From: JANXQE01 sp035651635
GTDB lineage: Bacteria; Verrucomicrobiota; Verrucomicrobiia; Limisphaerales; UBA8199
Direction of reading: 5' to 3'
Assembly: GCA_035651635.1 (NCBI GenBank)
Contig: DASRFK010000077.1
Coordinates: 1 to 57,997, forward strand
DNA: 57,997 nucleotides
The translations under genes were made by a program, and so were the position numbers. Positions 43,498-56,997 of this stretch are shown one piece after another. Position 1 is the stretch's first letter, and the number at the start of each line of letters is the position of its first letter. The notes under the pieces were generated by a model, which was given only the letters and a program-made list of their open reading frames with translations, ran no database searches and was not told the DNA's origin.

Positions 43498-45132
43498 ATG
43501 GTGGTTCACCAATCAAACATCACAAAAAGACAGTTAACCGGGACCAAGGCCTACCTTTTTTGCGGTCTGGCGCTTGCTTTCGGAATCTTAATCCGATTCC
43601 TGCTCGATCCTCTATGGGGAGACCGGTTGCCATATGCTGTCTCCTTTTTGGGCAATCTCCTGGTATTGCAGTTTGTCGGCGTTGGACCGTTCATTATGAC
43701 GGTGCTGTGCGGGTTCGCCCTGGATAACTACTTCTTTGTGCCACCTCGACATTCGTTAGTAGGTGGCGATCGAGTTAATCAGCTTAACGGCCTGCTCTAT
43801 TTTCTGGTTCATCTGGTGGTTTTGGTCTTCTCCCAACGGGCACGCGGAGCCCGACTCAAAGAAGAGAAAGCGCACGAGCGGGAGAGACAGCATCTGGAAG
43901 AATTGCGGGAAAGCGAGGCGCGCTACAGTGCGGTCGTACAAAACAGCATCGACGCAATCCTGTTGACCGATGCCGAAGAACGTATTCTGGCGGTGAACCC
44001 GGCAGCCTGCCGGATGTTTGGAAGAACCAAGGAAGAACTTCTAGGGCTAAGCCGATTGACGCTGGTTGACGCGGCGGACCGGGAACGAATTCAAAGAGCG
44101 GGAAATAATCCCGAAAAACTCCAAATGGAGGTGACGTTTGTTGGCAAAGATGACAATAAGTTCACCGGAGAGATTTCAACGGGGCGGTTCATCGACCGCA
44201 ATGGCGATCTAAAATGCAGTTCCGCGATCCGCGATATTACCGAACGCAAGCGAGATGAAGCGCAGTTGGCGTCGCTTCACAAGGAACTGGTTTCCGCATC
44301 CCATCAGGCCGGAATGGCGGAAATCGCCACGAGCATCCTCCACAACGTGGGCAATGTTTTGAACACCGTAAATGTTTCGGCCACGATTGTTCGCCAGGCG
44401 GTCCGTTCTTCCAGGACGGCCACTTTGGCAAAAGCGATCGCGCTCCTTCAGGAGAATCAAAGCAACCTTGCCCAATTCCTTTCTCTTGACCGGAAAGGCA
44501 AACAGTTGATTCCCTTTTTGTCGGCCATTGCCGAACAACTGCAGAAGGAACGAGGCACGATTACCCAGGAGCTGGACGTCCTGCTCAAAAGCGTTGAGCA
44601 CATCAGGCAAATCGTGGCTCACCAGCAATCTTACGCGCGCACCGGAGGGGTGTTGGAAAACGTAAAAATCGCCGAGCTTGTTGAGGACGCACTTCGCATT
44701 TATCGAATCGGCCAGGGCGCCCAACCCGCCACCGTTATTAAGGAATTTGAACCTCTTCCGCCAACGATGGTAAACCGGCATCTCGTGCTCCAGATTCTGG
44801 TGAACCTGCTGCAAAACGCTCGCCGCGCGTGTGAAGACTCCAACAACGCCAGAATCACTGTGCGAATCCGGTCCTCAAAACCCAAGCGGGTTTGCGTTGA
44901 AGTGATCGACAACGGCGTTGGCATTCCACCCGAGAATCTCACAAAGATTTTCGCCCATGGCTTCACGACGCGCAAAAATGGGCATGGATTCGGCCTTCAT
45001 AGCGGGGCCCTCGCGGCTAACGAAATGGGCGGATCTCTGGTGGCACACAGCGATGGACCAGGAACGGGCTCGACTTTTGTTCTCGATCTTCCACTGGAAC
45101 ATGAACTGATCGCGGCCCAGTCCCGCAAGTAA
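43498..45132 (+). CDS. PAS-domain sensor histidine kinase (orphan)
   Basis: 544 aa. N-terminal membrane segments span residues ~20-115 (a DUF4118-like sensor region, NLLVLQFVGVGPFIMTVLCG), then a PAS domain at ~135-250 (VVQNSIDAILLTDAEERI, ending in DITERKR). The dimerisation helix carries a candidate phospho-His in SILHNVGNVLNT, and the ATPase domain shows ILVNLLQNARRA (N box), VIDNGVGIPPE (G1) and HGFTTRKNGHGFGLHSG (F/G2). No response regulator is adjacent, so its partner is unlinked. It is convergent with rpoC. Confidence 0.92.
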   Translation: MVVHQSNITKRQLTGTKAYLFCGLALAFGILIRFLLDPLWGDRLPYAVSFLGNLLVLQFVGVGPFIMTVLCGFALDNYFFVPPRHSLVGGDRVNQLNGLLYFLVHLVVLVFSQRARGARLKEEKAHERERQHLEELRESEARYSAVVQNSIDAILLTDAEERILAVNPAACRMFGRTKEELLGLSRLTLVDAADRERIQRAGNNPEKLQMEVTFVGKDDNKFTGEISTGRFIDRNGDLKCSSAIRDITERKRDEAQLASLHKELVSASHQAGMAEIATSILHNVGNVLNTVNVSATIVRQAVRSSRTATLAKAIALLQENQSNLAQFLSLDRKGKQLIPFLSAIAEQLQKERGTITQELDVLLKSVEHIRQIVAHQQSYARTGGVLENVKIAELVEDALRIYRIGQGAQPATVIKEFEPLPPTMVNRHLVLQILVNLLQNARRACEDSNNARITVRIRSSKPKRVCVEVIDNGVGIPPENLTKIFAHGFTTRKNGHGFGLHSGALAANEMGGSLVAHSDGPGTGSTFVLDLPLEHELIAAQSRK

Positions 45133-45278
45133 TTCAGAATGCCCCGGGTCCGCACAATGCCGGCCGGCGATACCAAGAAACCCTGACTGAGTCGCTCCGC
45201 TTACGCGGGAGCCTTCTCATCGCTCAGCGTTTTTGCCTTTCCTTCGTGGTTTCGGTTACTTCGTTCACCCGAAAGCAA

Positions 45279-45306
45279 AAGGGCATCCGGCGAACCGGAT
45301 GCCCTT
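45279..45306 (-). terminator. Rho-independent terminator of rpoC
   Basis: A perfect 12-bp stem AAGGGCATCCGG / CCGGATGCCCTT with a 4-base loop lies 20 bases after the rpoC stop. Read on the minus strand it is followed by TTTTGCTTTC, a T-rich tail. It also lies between two convergent genes, so it may stop transcripts from either side, though the plus-strand tail is not T-rich. Confidence 0.85.
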
Positions 45307-45325
45307 AGCGAAGGAGCGAACCTGA

Positions 45326-48300
45326 TTAGCCGACAAGCGGATTTTCCGCGGCAGCCAAAGCCGGCGCGGCGGGCTCTTCGGGCTCGGGCTCATCGATGAT
45401 TTCGACCAGCGGCTTGAGGCGCACCTTGCGGTGATGGTCGAAGCCTGTGCCGGCCGGGATGATATGGCCCATGATAACGTTTTCTTTGAACCCGCGCAGG
45501 TAATCAACCCGGGCGCGGGTGGCCGCTTCTGTGAGCACGCGAGTCGTGTCCTGGAAGGAGGCGGCGCTGAGGAAGCTTTCGGTTTCCAACGATGCTTTGG
45601 TGATCCCGAGCAGGACGGGTTGAGCCTCGGCAGGCTTGCCGCCCATCTTCTCGACGCGCTGATTCTCTTCCTCGAATTCGAGTTTGTCCGCCTGCTCGCC
45701 CCACAGGAAAGTGGTGTCGCCCGGTTCGGTAATGCGAACCTTGCGGAGCATCTGGCGCACAATGATCTCGATGTGCTTGTCGTTAATGGTCACACCCTGC
45801 AGCCGGTAAACTTCCTGCACTTCATTGACGAGGTGTTCCTGAAGTTCCTGCGGCCCGCAGATGTCTAGGATTTCGTGCGGGTCGATCGGGCCTTCGGTGA
45901 GCTGCTGGCCTTTCTTGACGTAATCGCCCTTGAAGACAATAACGTGCTTGCCGATGGGGATGAGGTGTTCCTCTTCCACGCTGGTCTGCTGGTCCTTGAT
46001 CAAGATGCAACGCTTGCCGCGAACGCTCGCGCCAAAATCGACGATGCCGTCGATTTTCGAAATCTCAGCCGCATCCTTTGGCCGACGCGCTTCAAACAAT
46101 TCGGCCACGCGCGGCAGACCGCCGGTGATATCTTTCGTCTTCGAGGTTTTGCGCGGCGTCTTGGCCATGAGCGTGCCGGCCACGATTTTGTCGCCTTCAG
46201 CCACGACGATGTGCGCCCCGGAGGGGATCGGGTAATTGGCCGCCGGCTCGTCTTTGTCGTCCATGATGATGATTTGCGGGTGCAAATCCTCTTTGTGCTC
46301 GATGACGACCATGGCTTCCTGGCCCGTGGTCTCATCGGTCTCCTGCTTCATGGTGACGCCTTCGATGATGTCGGCGAACTTCACGCGACCGGCTTTCTCG
46401 GAGAGAATCGGCACGTTATACGGATCCCATTGGACGAAGGTGTCACCCTTCTTGACCCGGCCGCCGTCCTTGACCGCGATGACCGAGCCGATCACCACGT
46501 TGTGCTGTTCCAGTTCACGCCCGTCGTCAGCCAGAATAGAGACCGATCCGTTCTTGTTCAGAACGATGTTATTGCCGTCTTCAAGCTCAACCAGGCGCAG
46601 TTCGTTGTACCGAACGACACCGTCGTACTTGGCCTTGATTTGAGGCTGCTTGAACACCTGCGAGGCGGTGCCACCGATGTGGAACGTCCGCATGGTAAGC
46701 TGCGTCCCGGGTTCGCCAATCGATTGCGCGGCAATAATGCCGACCGCTTCGCCGAGCTTAACACGGGCGCCGGTCGCCAGGTTGCGGCCGTAGCAGTTCA
46801 TGCAAACGCCGTGCTTGCTCTCGCACGTCAGCACCGAGCGAATTTTGACCCGCTCGACGCGCGATCCTTCGATCAACTTGGCTTTGACTTCGTCAATTTC
46901 GTCGTTGGCGCGAACTAGAAGTTCCTTCGGGTTGGTCGGGTTCGCAATATCGTCGCACGAGTGACGTCCAATCAGCCGTTCGCTGAGTTTGACCACGACG
47001 TCATCGCCTTCATAGATGGCCTGAACCCAGATGCCGTTGGAGGTGCCGCAATCTTCCTCGCGGATGATCACGTCCTGGGCCACGTCGACGAGTTTGCGGG
47101 TCATGTAGCCCGAGTCGGCGGTCTTCAGGGCGGTGTCAGCCAGACCTTTGCGGGCGCCGTGCGTCGAGATGAAGTACTCCAGGACGGTCAAGCCTTCGCG
47201 GAAGTTCGAGAGAATGGGTTTCTCGATGATATCGCCGGAAGGTTTGGCCATCAAACCACGGACACCGGCTAACTGGCGGACCTGCTGGCGGTTGCCACGC
47301 GCGCCGGAGTCGACCATCAGCGAGACCGGGTTGTATTCCTTTTTGCCATGGTTGGCATCGAGCGTGCGCAACATGACGTTGGCAATCTGGTCGGTGCAAT
47401 GCGTCCAGATGTCGATGATTTTGTTGTAGCGCTCACCCGGAGTGATAACACCTTTGCGATATTGCTTTTCGACCTCGCGGATCTGCTTCTGCGCGGCATC
47501 AATCTCCTGATCTTTTTCTTTGGGAATGATCATGTCGTCGATCCCAATCGAAACACCCGCTTTGGTGGCTTCGCGGAAGCCGAGCTCTTTAAGCTTGTCG
47601 AGCATGATCACGGTCTTTTCGTGACCACAGATCTTATAGCACTTCCAGATCAGGTCGCCCAATTCGCTCTTTTTGACGGATTTGTTCGGGAAACCCATTT
47701 CGGGCGGCCAGATCTCGCTGAAAAGGATACGACCGACAGTCGTCTCGATTACCTTTTTCTCGGCATTTCCGTATTCAGTCTTGCGGCCGAAATCAGGGTT
47801 GGCCATGCGGACCCGTTCGTGAGTCGTTGCCGCCCCGTCGTTGTAGGCGAAAATCGCCTCAGTCTTTGACCCGAACAGCTTTAGCTGGTTGGAATTCGTT
47901 GGAACGGGCGACCTGGGCTCAGCAGTCAGATAGAAACAGCCGAGAGTTATGTCCTGGGTGGGAGTGATGATCGGGCGGCCACTCGAAGGGCTGAAGATGT
48001 TGTTCGGTGCCATCATGAGCAGGCGCGCTTCCATCTGGGCTTCGACCGAGAGCGGCACGTGCACGGCCATCTGGTCACCATCGAAGTCGGCGTTGTAAGC
48101 GGTGCAGACCAGCGGATGAATGCGGATGGCTTCACCTTCGATAAGCTGCGGCTCAAAAGCCTGGACCGACAAGCGGTGCAGCGTCGGCGCCCGGTTGAGC
48201 AGCACCGGGTGTCCGCGGGTGACCTCTTCCAGGATGTCCCACACCTCGGTGGTTTGGCGCTCGATCATCTTCTTGGCCGAACGAACGGTGTGAACATAGC

Positions 48301-49477
48301 CAAGTTCCTTGAGGCGTCGGATGATAAAGGGCTCGAAAAGGACCAAAGCCATTTTCTTGGGCAAACCACATTGGTGCAGCTTGAGTTCCGGACCGATCAC
48401 GATGACCGAACGGCCGGAATAATCGACGCGTTTGCCCAGCAAGTTCTGGCGAAAACGCCCGCTCTTGCCCTTAAGCATATCGCTGAGCGATTTGAGCGCG
48501 CGGTTGCCGGCGCCGGTCACGGCCCGGCCGTGACGGCCGTTGTCGAACAAAGCATCGACCGCCTCCTGCAACATGCGTTTTTCGTTGCGGATGATGACCT
48601 CAGGGGTCTTGAGCTGAAGCAGATTTTTCAACCGGTTATTCCGGTTAATCACACGACGATAAAGATCGTTTAGATCCGAAGTGGCGAACCGGCCGCCTTC
48701 CAAAGGAACCAACGGCCGCAGGTCCGGCGGAATGACCGGCAACACGGTCAGAATCATCCACTCGGGCCGGCTCTTGGAGGACTGCAACCCCTGGAGCAGC
48801 TTGATGCGTTTGGCGATCTTTTTGCGGATCTGCTTGCTCTTGGTTTCGGTCATCGCCAGTTGGAGATGATCGATTTGCTTGGCCAGGTCGACTTTGGCCA
48901 ACGCATCGCGCACGGCTTCGGCTCCCATCTTAGCGACGAAAGCCTCGAGCCCGTAGGTCTCGCGTGCTTCACGATATTCATGCTCGCTGAGCAGTTGGTT
49001 CTGTTTGAGCGGCGTCGAGCCCGGATCAACAACCATGTAATCCTCATAATAGATGACGCGCTCCAGGTTGCGGGCGGTCATGTCGAGAACCAGCCCGATG
49101 CGCGAGGGCATGCATTTGAAGAACCAAATGTGGCAAACGGGCACTGCCAGTTCGATATGGCCCATGCGCTCACGGCGGACCCGGGCCAGCGTCACTTCCA
49201 CACCGCAACGATCGCAGACCACGCCTCGGTGCTTGATCCGTTTGTACTTCCCGCAGGAACATTCCCAGTCCTTGACCGGGCCGAAAATGCGTTCACAAAA
49301 CAGACCGCCTTTTTCCGGTTTGAAGGTCCGGTAATTAATCGTCTCGGGGTTTTTGACTTCCCCTTTGGACCAGGACCGGATGGCTTCTGGCGACGCGACG
49401 GAGATCGCGACGTACTCCACCTGGTTGACCTTGTCCAAACCGAGTAACTCTCGGGCGTTTTCTTTGGTGCTAATCAT
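45326..49477 (-). CDS. rpoC: DNA-directed RNA polymerase subunit beta'
   Basis: 1383 aa, full length. The N-terminal zinc ribbon is C-x-C...C-x2-C in CSCGKYKRIKHRGVVCDRCG, the catalytic Mg site is NADFDGDQ, the second zinc site is CESKHGVCMNCYG, and the C-terminal end has GHIIPAGTGFDHHRKVRL. It forms the active centre with RpoB. It follows rpoB by 31 bases and ends the transcription unit at a strong hairpin. The usual downstream rpsL-rpsG-fusA genes are absent here. A Pro/Ala/Glu-rich tail of ~25 residues closes the protein. Confidence 0.98.
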   Translation of the reverse strand: MISTKENARELLGLDKVNQVEYVAISVASPEAIRSWSKGEVKNPETINYRTFKPEKGGLFCERIFGPVKDWECSCGKYKRIKHRGVVCDRCGVEVTLARVRRERMGHIELAVPVCHIWFFKCMPSRIGLVLDMTARNLERVIYYEDYMVVDPGSTPLKQNQLLSEHEYREARETYGLEAFVAKMGAEAVRDALAKVDLAKQIDHLQLAMTETKSKQIRKKIAKRIKLLQGLQSSKSRPEWMILTVLPVIPPDLRPLVPLEGGRFATSDLNDLYRRVINRNNRLKNLLQLKTPEVIIRNEKRMLQEAVDALFDNGRHGRAVTGAGNRALKSLSDMLKGKSGRFRQNLLGKRVDYSGRSVIVIGPELKLHQCGLPKKMALVLFEPFIIRRLKELGYVHTVRSAKKMIERQTTEVWDILEEVTRGHPVLLNRAPTLHRLSVQAFEPQLIEGEAIRIHPLVCTAYNADFDGDQMAVHVPLSVEAQMEARLLMMAPNNIFSPSSGRPIITPTQDITLGCFYLTAEPRSPVPTNSNQLKLFGSKTEAIFAYNDGAATTHERVRMANPDFGRKTEYGNAEKKVIETTVGRILFSEIWPPEMGFPNKSVKKSELGDLIWKCYKICGHEKTVIMLDKLKELGFREATKAGVSIGIDDMIIPKEKDQEIDAAQKQIREVEKQYRKGVITPGERYNKIIDIWTHCTDQIANVMLRTLDANHGKKEYNPVSLMVDSGARGNRQQVRQLAGVRGLMAKPSGDIIEKPILSNFREGLTVLEYFISTHGARKGLADTALKTADSGYMTRKLVDVAQDVIIREEDCGTSNGIWVQAIYEGDDVVVKLSERLIGRHSCDDIANPTNPKELLVRANDEIDEVKAKLIEGSRVERVKIRSVLTCESKHGVCMNCYGRNLATGARVKLGEAVGIIAAQSIGEPGTQLTMRTFHIGGTASQVFKQPQIKAKYDGVVRYNELRLVELEDGNNIVLNKNGSVSILADDGRELEQHNVVIGSVIAVKDGGRVKKGDTFVQWDPYNVPILSEKAGRVKFADIIEGVTMKQETDETTGQEAMVVIEHKEDLHPQIIIMDDKDEPAANYPIPSGAHIVVAEGDKIVAGTLMAKTPRKTSKTKDITGGLPRVAELFEARRPKDAAEISKIDGIVDFGASVRGKRCILIKDQQTSVEEEHLIPIGKHVIVFKGDYVKKGQQLTEGPIDPHEILDICGPQELQEHLVNEVQEVYRLQGVTINDKHIEIIVRQMLRKVRITEPGDTTFLWGEQADKLEFEEENQRVEKMGGKPAEAQPVLLGITKASLETESFLSAASFQDTTRVLTEAATRARVDYLRGFKENVIMGHIIPAGTGFDHHRKVRLKPLVEIIDEPEPEEPAAPALAAAENPLVG

Positions 49478-49508
49478 AACAAATAGGACAAATAAAACTT
49501 AGTCGGAC

Positions 49509-53363
<3,855 letters not shown>

Positions 53364-53379
53364 TTGGACCTTTATTCAT

Positions 53380-53564
53380 GGACCGTCAAAAAAGCCGGTC
53401 CGTCTGTTACTGCTAAACGACAGAAGGCAAGCCCCCCGCATTGAAACGCGGGCTTGCCACAAACCAAACCACCAAAGGTGGTTGCACTGGGTTTTCTGTA
53501 ATAATCTAAAAGCTGTATTTCTGCTGAAATCTACCGGGTTGGCCCCGTTATCGAGACCAACCCG
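53380..53564 (-). promoter_or_regulatory. rplL-rpoB intergenic hairpin cluster (possible attenuator/processing region)
   Basis: The 212-base gap between rplL and rpoB holds four stems: CGGGTTGG/CCAACCCG (53535-53564), AACCACC/GGTGGTT (53467-53483), GGCAAGCC/GGCTTGCC (53426-53458) and GGACCG/CGGTCC (53380-53401). None has a long T-run on the minus strand, so partial termination or RNase processing, as known between rplL and rpoB in E. coli, is the likeliest role. That is an inference from position. Confidence 0.6.
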
Positions 53565-53575
53565 AAGATATAATA

Positions 53576-53968
53576 TTACTTCAACTCAACCTTAGCGCCA
53601 GCCTCTTCAAGCTTCTTTTTCGCGGCTTCAGCATCCGCCTTGGGAGCGCCTTCCAACACCGGTTTAGGAGCGCCTTCAACCAGAGCCTTGGCTTCTGCCA
53701 GGCCCAGGCCGGCCTTGACTTCGCGCACAGCCTTAATGACGGCGATCTTCTTGTCCGCAGGCAGCGACGCCAGGATCACGTCAAAGGTTGTCTTGGCTTC
53801 AGCAGCCGGGGCAGCAGCAGCGCCAGCTCCAGGGCCGGCAGCGGCCATGGCAACCGGGGCCGCGGCCGAAACACCCCACTTACCTTCGAGTTCCTTCACC
53901 AAATCAGCGATTTCAATCACTGTGGCATTACTGAGTTCTTCTACGATTTTAACTTTGTCTAGCGCCAT
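53576..53968 (-). CDS. rplL: 50S ribosomal protein L7/L12
   Basis: 130 aa. An N-terminal dimerisation segment (VEELSNATVIEIADLVKELE), an Ala/Pro/Gly hinge (residues ~40-60) and the C-terminal domain (FDVILASLPADKKIAVIKAV, LGLAEAKALVEGAP, KKKLEEAGAKVELK) give the complete stalk protein that recruits translation GTPases. Its normal neighbours rplJ and rpoB flank it, with gaps of ~210 bases on each side. Confidence 0.97.
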   Translation of the reverse strand: MALDKVKIVEELSNATVIEIADLVKELEGKWGVSAAAPVAMAAAGPGAGAAAAPAAEAKTTFDVILASLPADKKIAVIKAVREVKAGLGLAEAKALVEGAPKPVLEGAPKADAEAAKKKLEEAGAKVELK

Positions 53969-54177
53969 GGTTACCTTTCATTGCGTCTCGTTGTCGCCCG
54001 TGGCCACGGATGAATTAAGTTTGCAGCCCGCAAACCAACGATTTACGTTGTTTTTGTTGATTCCCACCCCGATTGGCTTAACCCGGGATGAAAGTGAGCA
54101 TTCGTTTAAGTGATTTTGGTTGAAAACGATAAAAACGGCGGCTTCAACGTCCAAACGGAGGCCTGCCCTCTGCCATC

Positions 54178-54705
54178 TCAAGCGGCTGCTGGCTGTCCCA
54201 GCTTTTCCTGCCGGGCCTGTAATACTCGCGCCAATTGACTCGCCGGTGTGTTTAACAATCTGACAAGTTTTCCTGCCGGAGCGTTCAAAACTCCAAGTAA
54301 TTGACCGCGCAATACCTCGATCGACGGCAAATCGGCCAGAGTCAGAATCGACGCCTGTTCCAGCCGTTCATTATTTAGATAACCGAAATGGACTTTAAGT
54401 TTCTCGAATTCTGACCCAAAGGTTTTAACGACCTTGGCAGCGGTGGAAATGTCACGTTTGCCGGTCACAACCGCGACCTGTCCAGCCAGGGAGCCGTTTA
54501 GGTCAGCCACCCCGGCTTCCTTGGCCGCCAGCCGGAAAATGGAGTTCTTTACGATGTGGATTTCGGCGCCGGCTTTGGTTAAGCGGCGGCGTAGCTCCGT
54601 CAGATGGCCGACTGTCAGGCCCTTATAATCCACTACGATAAAGAATGGCGAGGCGTTGAGGCGCGTCAGGTATTCTTTGGTCAGGTTTTGTTTCTCGGGA
54701 CGCAT
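54178..54705 (-). CDS. rplJ: 50S ribosomal protein L10
   Basis: 175 aa. LTRLNASPFFIVVDYKGLTV, ELRRRLTKAGAEIHIVKNS and the C-terminal helix (RLLNTPASQLARVLQARQ) that docks L7/L12 dimers match L10. In many bacteria the L10-L12 complex represses its own leader; only 37 bases separate it from rplA, so a long leader is not present here. A ~209-base gap separates it from rplL. Confidence 0.96.
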   Translation of the reverse strand: MRPEKQNLTKEYLTRLNASPFFIVVDYKGLTVGHLTELRRRLTKAGAEIHIVKNSIFRLAAKEAGVADLNGSLAGQVAVVTGKRDISTAAKVVKTFGSEFEKLKVHFGYLNNERLEQASILTLADLPSIEVLRGQLLGVLNAPAGKLVRLLNTPASQLARVLQARQEKLGQPAAA

Positions 54706-54742
54706 GATGGGAAATCGTTAAAAGGTTAATGCGTTATCTCGT

Positions 54743-55435
54743 TCAGACGGCGAATTCCTTCGTGTCCAGCCGCACCGGAGGGCTCATGGTTGCCGAAAGC
54801 GTGCAGCTTTGGATGTAGGTCCCCTTGACACTGTTGGGTTTGGCTTTGACCACCGCATCGATGACCGCGCGAGCGTTCTCCTCGATTTGGGTGGCCGTGA
54901 AGGAGGCCTTGCCGACCGGAACATGAATATTTCCGGCCTTGTCAATTTTGAACTCAACCCGGCCCGCTTTGACTTCTTTAACCGCTTTGGCGGTATCTTC
55001 CGTAACTGTTCCCGTTTTGGGGTTCGGCATCAGCCCGCGCGGTCCCAGGACCTTGCCGAGCTTTCGGACTTCGCCCATGGCGTCAGGGGTGGCAATTGCC
55101 ACGTCGAAATCAGCCCAACCTTCCTGGCACTTCTTAATCATATCGTCGAAACCTACGTACTCGGCCCCGGCGGCTCGTGCGGCTTCTGCAGCCGGGCCGC
55201 TCTTGGCAAAAACCAGCACACGCACGGTTTTGCCGCTGCCATGAGGCAAGGGAACAGTGCCCCGAACCATCTGGTCGGACTGCTTCGGATCCACCCCAAG
55301 CCGGAAGGCTAGGTCAACCGTTTCGTTGAACTTGGCTTTCGGGAACTTGGCGAGTACTTCGACTGCGGATTTCAGGGCGAGGGCCTTCTTGCCGTCGACC
55401 AATTCCAGCGCTTTGCGATAACGTTTACTGGGCAT
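54743..55435 (-). CDS. rplA: 50S ribosomal protein L1
   Basis: 230 aa from ATG 55435 (MPSKRYRKALELVD), the standard L1 beginning; an upstream in-frame ATG at 55471 would add 12 unlikely residues. Later motifs are VRGTVPLPHGSGK, the L1 signature region LGPRGLMPNPKTGTVT, and AVVKAKPNSVKGTYI near the end. It binds 23S rRNA at the stalk near the E site. It follows rplK with a short spacer. Confidence 0.97.
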   Translation of the reverse strand: MPSKRYRKALELVDGKKALALKSAVEVLAKFPKAKFNETVDLAFRLGVDPKQSDQMVRGTVPLPHGSGKTVRVLVFAKSGPAAEAARAAGAEYVGFDDMIKKCQEGWADFDVAIATPDAMGEVRKLGKVLGPRGLMPNPKTGTVTEDTAKAVKEVKAGRVEFKIDKAGNIHVPVGKASFTATQIEENARAVIDAVVKAKPNSVKGTYIQSCTLSATMSPPVRLDTKEFAV

Positions 55436-55497
55436 TTGTTTTGTTTGCGGTGCAAACGAGTCTCGAATCATCGAGGCTCTCCCGCGGTTAATGAGTC

Positions 55498-55923
55498 CTA
55501 GCCGACTACTTCAATCCCCATGCTCCGGGCAGTACCGGCGACGACTCGGAACGCGGCTTCATCCGAGGTCGCATTCAAATCTTTGGCCTTGAGTTTCACG
55601 ATCTCCATGACCTGCTTGCGCGTCACCTTGCCCACTTTGTCTTTGTTGGGTTCTTTGGAACCGACGGTGATTCCAGCAGCTTTCTTGAGCAGGACCGAAG
55701 CGGGAGGCGATTTGGTAATGAACGTGAAGGACTTGTCCTGGTAAACGGTGATGATCACCGGGATAATCATGCCGGGTTGGTCCTTGGTCTTGGCGTTAAA
55801 TTCCTTGCAAAAGCCCATAATGTTGACGCCGTGCTGACCAAGCGCCGGACCCACCGGCGGCGCAGGATTGGCCTGCCCGGCGGCGATTTGCAGCTTAATG
55901 ATGCCTGTTACTTTCTTTGCCAT
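55498..55923 (-). CDS. rplK: 50S ribosomal protein L11
   Basis: 141 aa. VTGIIKLQIAAGQANPAPPV, GPALGQHGVNIMGFCKEFNA and KSPPASVLLKKAAG match L11, which binds the GTPase-associated region of 23S rRNA. It is paired with rplA as usual. Its upstream spacer to nusG contains short direct repeats (GTTAAATC twice at ~55936-55950), of unknown meaning. Confidence 0.97.
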   Translation of the reverse strand: MAKKVTGIIKLQIAAGQANPAPPVGPALGQHGVNIMGFCKEFNAKTKDQPGMIIPVIITVYQDKSFTFITKSPPASVLLKKAAGITVGSKEPNKDKVGKVTRKQVMEIVKLKAKDLNATSDEAAFRVVAGTARSMGIEVVG

Positions 55924-56021
55924 GGTTGTGTGCCGTTAAATCGTTAAATCGTCAAAATTGTATCATCCCTTCGCTGACCCGTTTTAAGGCTTTCACGCTT
56001 TAACGTTTCAGCGCTCAGCCC

Positions 56022-56570
56022 TCAGCCCTTCTCCACCTGCCAGTACTCCAGCTCAACGGGTGTGTTGCGGCCGAAAATGTTTACGGTAACTTTGAGTTTC
56101 CCGCGTTCCGGCTCAACTTCTTCAATCACACCGCTGAAATTGAGGAACGGACCGTTATTGATCTTGACCGTTTCGCCCACGTCGAAACTCACCTTCGGCT
56201 TCTCGTGCTCCTCAGAGGCCGAGATTTGGTTCTTGATCGACTCAACCTCTTCGGCCGGTGTAGGCGTCGGCGGCTCGCCGCCCACGAACCCAATCACACC
56301 CTGGGTTTCTTTAATGAAGTACCAGGGCTTTTCGATAATTCGGTTGTCTTCATCCAGCAGGACCATGTCCACGAAGACGTAGCCGGGCCAGAGCTTGCGC
56401 GTCGAGACGGTCTTTTTCTGATTGCGCACCTCGACGACCTTTTCCATCGGCACAAGGACTTCTTTGACGTAATCGCCCATTTCTTCGGTCTTGATGCGCT
56501 TTTCAATGCTCTCTTTGACCTTCTGTTCCTGGCCCGACAAGGTGTGGATGACAAACCACTGGCTTCGCAT
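56022..56570 (-). CDS. nusG: Transcription termination/antitermination factor NusG
   Basis: 182 aa. The NGN domain opens with QWFVIHTLSGQEQKVKESIE and has RKLWPGYVFVDMVL; the KOW domain holds VGETVKINNGPFLNFSG. An acidic Pro-rich linker of about 25 residues (GEPPTPTPAEEVE) separates the two. It links RNA polymerase to ribosome and Rho. It lies between secE and rplK as in most bacteria. Confidence 0.97.
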   Translation of the reverse strand: MRSQWFVIHTLSGQEQKVKESIEKRIKTEEMGDYVKEVLVPMEKVVEVRNQKKTVSTRKLWPGYVFVDMVLLDEDNRIIEKPWYFIKETQGVIGFVGGEPPTPTPAEEVESIKNQISASEEHEKPKVSFDVGETVKINNGPFLNFSGVIEEVEPERGKLKVTVNIFGRNTPVELEYWQVEKG

Positions 56571-56589
56571 GGTAAAAATAGGCCTGAGT

Positions 56590-56850
56590 TTAGGTGATCC
56601 AGCGAACCAACATCATAAAGACGAAATCCACCAGCACGGTGAATCCGCCCAATAAGGCAATCGATATGGTCACCACGACCGTCGAGCCTTTAAGCTCATC
56701 CCAACTGGGCCAGGTGCATTTGCGCAATTCCTCGCGCGTCTGCTGAATGTAGGTAGTCAGCCGCATCAACTGACCTGAGCGCCAGGCCCAGCCGAAGATG
56801 CCGCCCACCACCACGACCCAGACTATAATCCAAATTGTATCTGTACTCAT
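56590..56850 (-). CDS. secE: Preprotein translocase subunit SecE
   Basis: 86 aa from ATG 56850. It has two hydrophobic segments (TIWIIVWVVVVGGIFGWAW near the N-terminus and ISIALLGGFTVLVDFVFMML at the end) around the conserved amphipathic helix TREELRKCTWPSWDEL. It is part of SecYEG in the inner membrane. A longer open frame extends back through the tRNA-Ser gene (to 56991), but that part is tRNA sequence read as protein and is excluded. Confidence 0.95.
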   Translation of the reverse strand: MSTDTIWIIVWVVVVGGIFGWAWRSGQLMRLTTYIQQTREELRKCTWPSWDELKGSTVVVTISIALLGGFTVLVDFVFMMLVRWIT

Positions 56851-56907
56851 TTGCCAAAATCTAACCGGCTTCCGCGCCAATCCACGTCCATCCGCCTCTC
56901 TGCTGGT

Positions 56908-56997
56908 TGGCGGAGAGGGAGGGATTCGAACCCCCGTCGGCGGTAAAGCCGAAGCGGTTTTCAAGACCGCCGCAATAGACCACTCTGCCACCTCTCC
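56908..56997 (-). tRNA. tRNA-Ser (anticodon UGA)
   Basis: 90 bases with encoded CCA. The acceptor stem is GGAGAGG/CCTCTCC, the anticodon stem-loop is GCGGT-CTTGAAA-ACCGC with TGA at its centre, a long class II variable arm follows, and the T loop is TTCGAAT. It lies between tRNA-Trp and secE, where most genomes have only tRNA-Trp. Confidence 0.93.

Noticed and set aside
45875..46918. 347-aa forward frame antisense to rpoC
   Set aside because: Opposite-strand shadow of a highly conserved gene in GC-rich DNA; no recognisable motifs.
56590..56991. Long version of the SecE reading frame reaching back to 56991
   Set aside because: The added N-terminal residues are a translation of the tRNA-Ser gene; SecE begins at ATG 56850.
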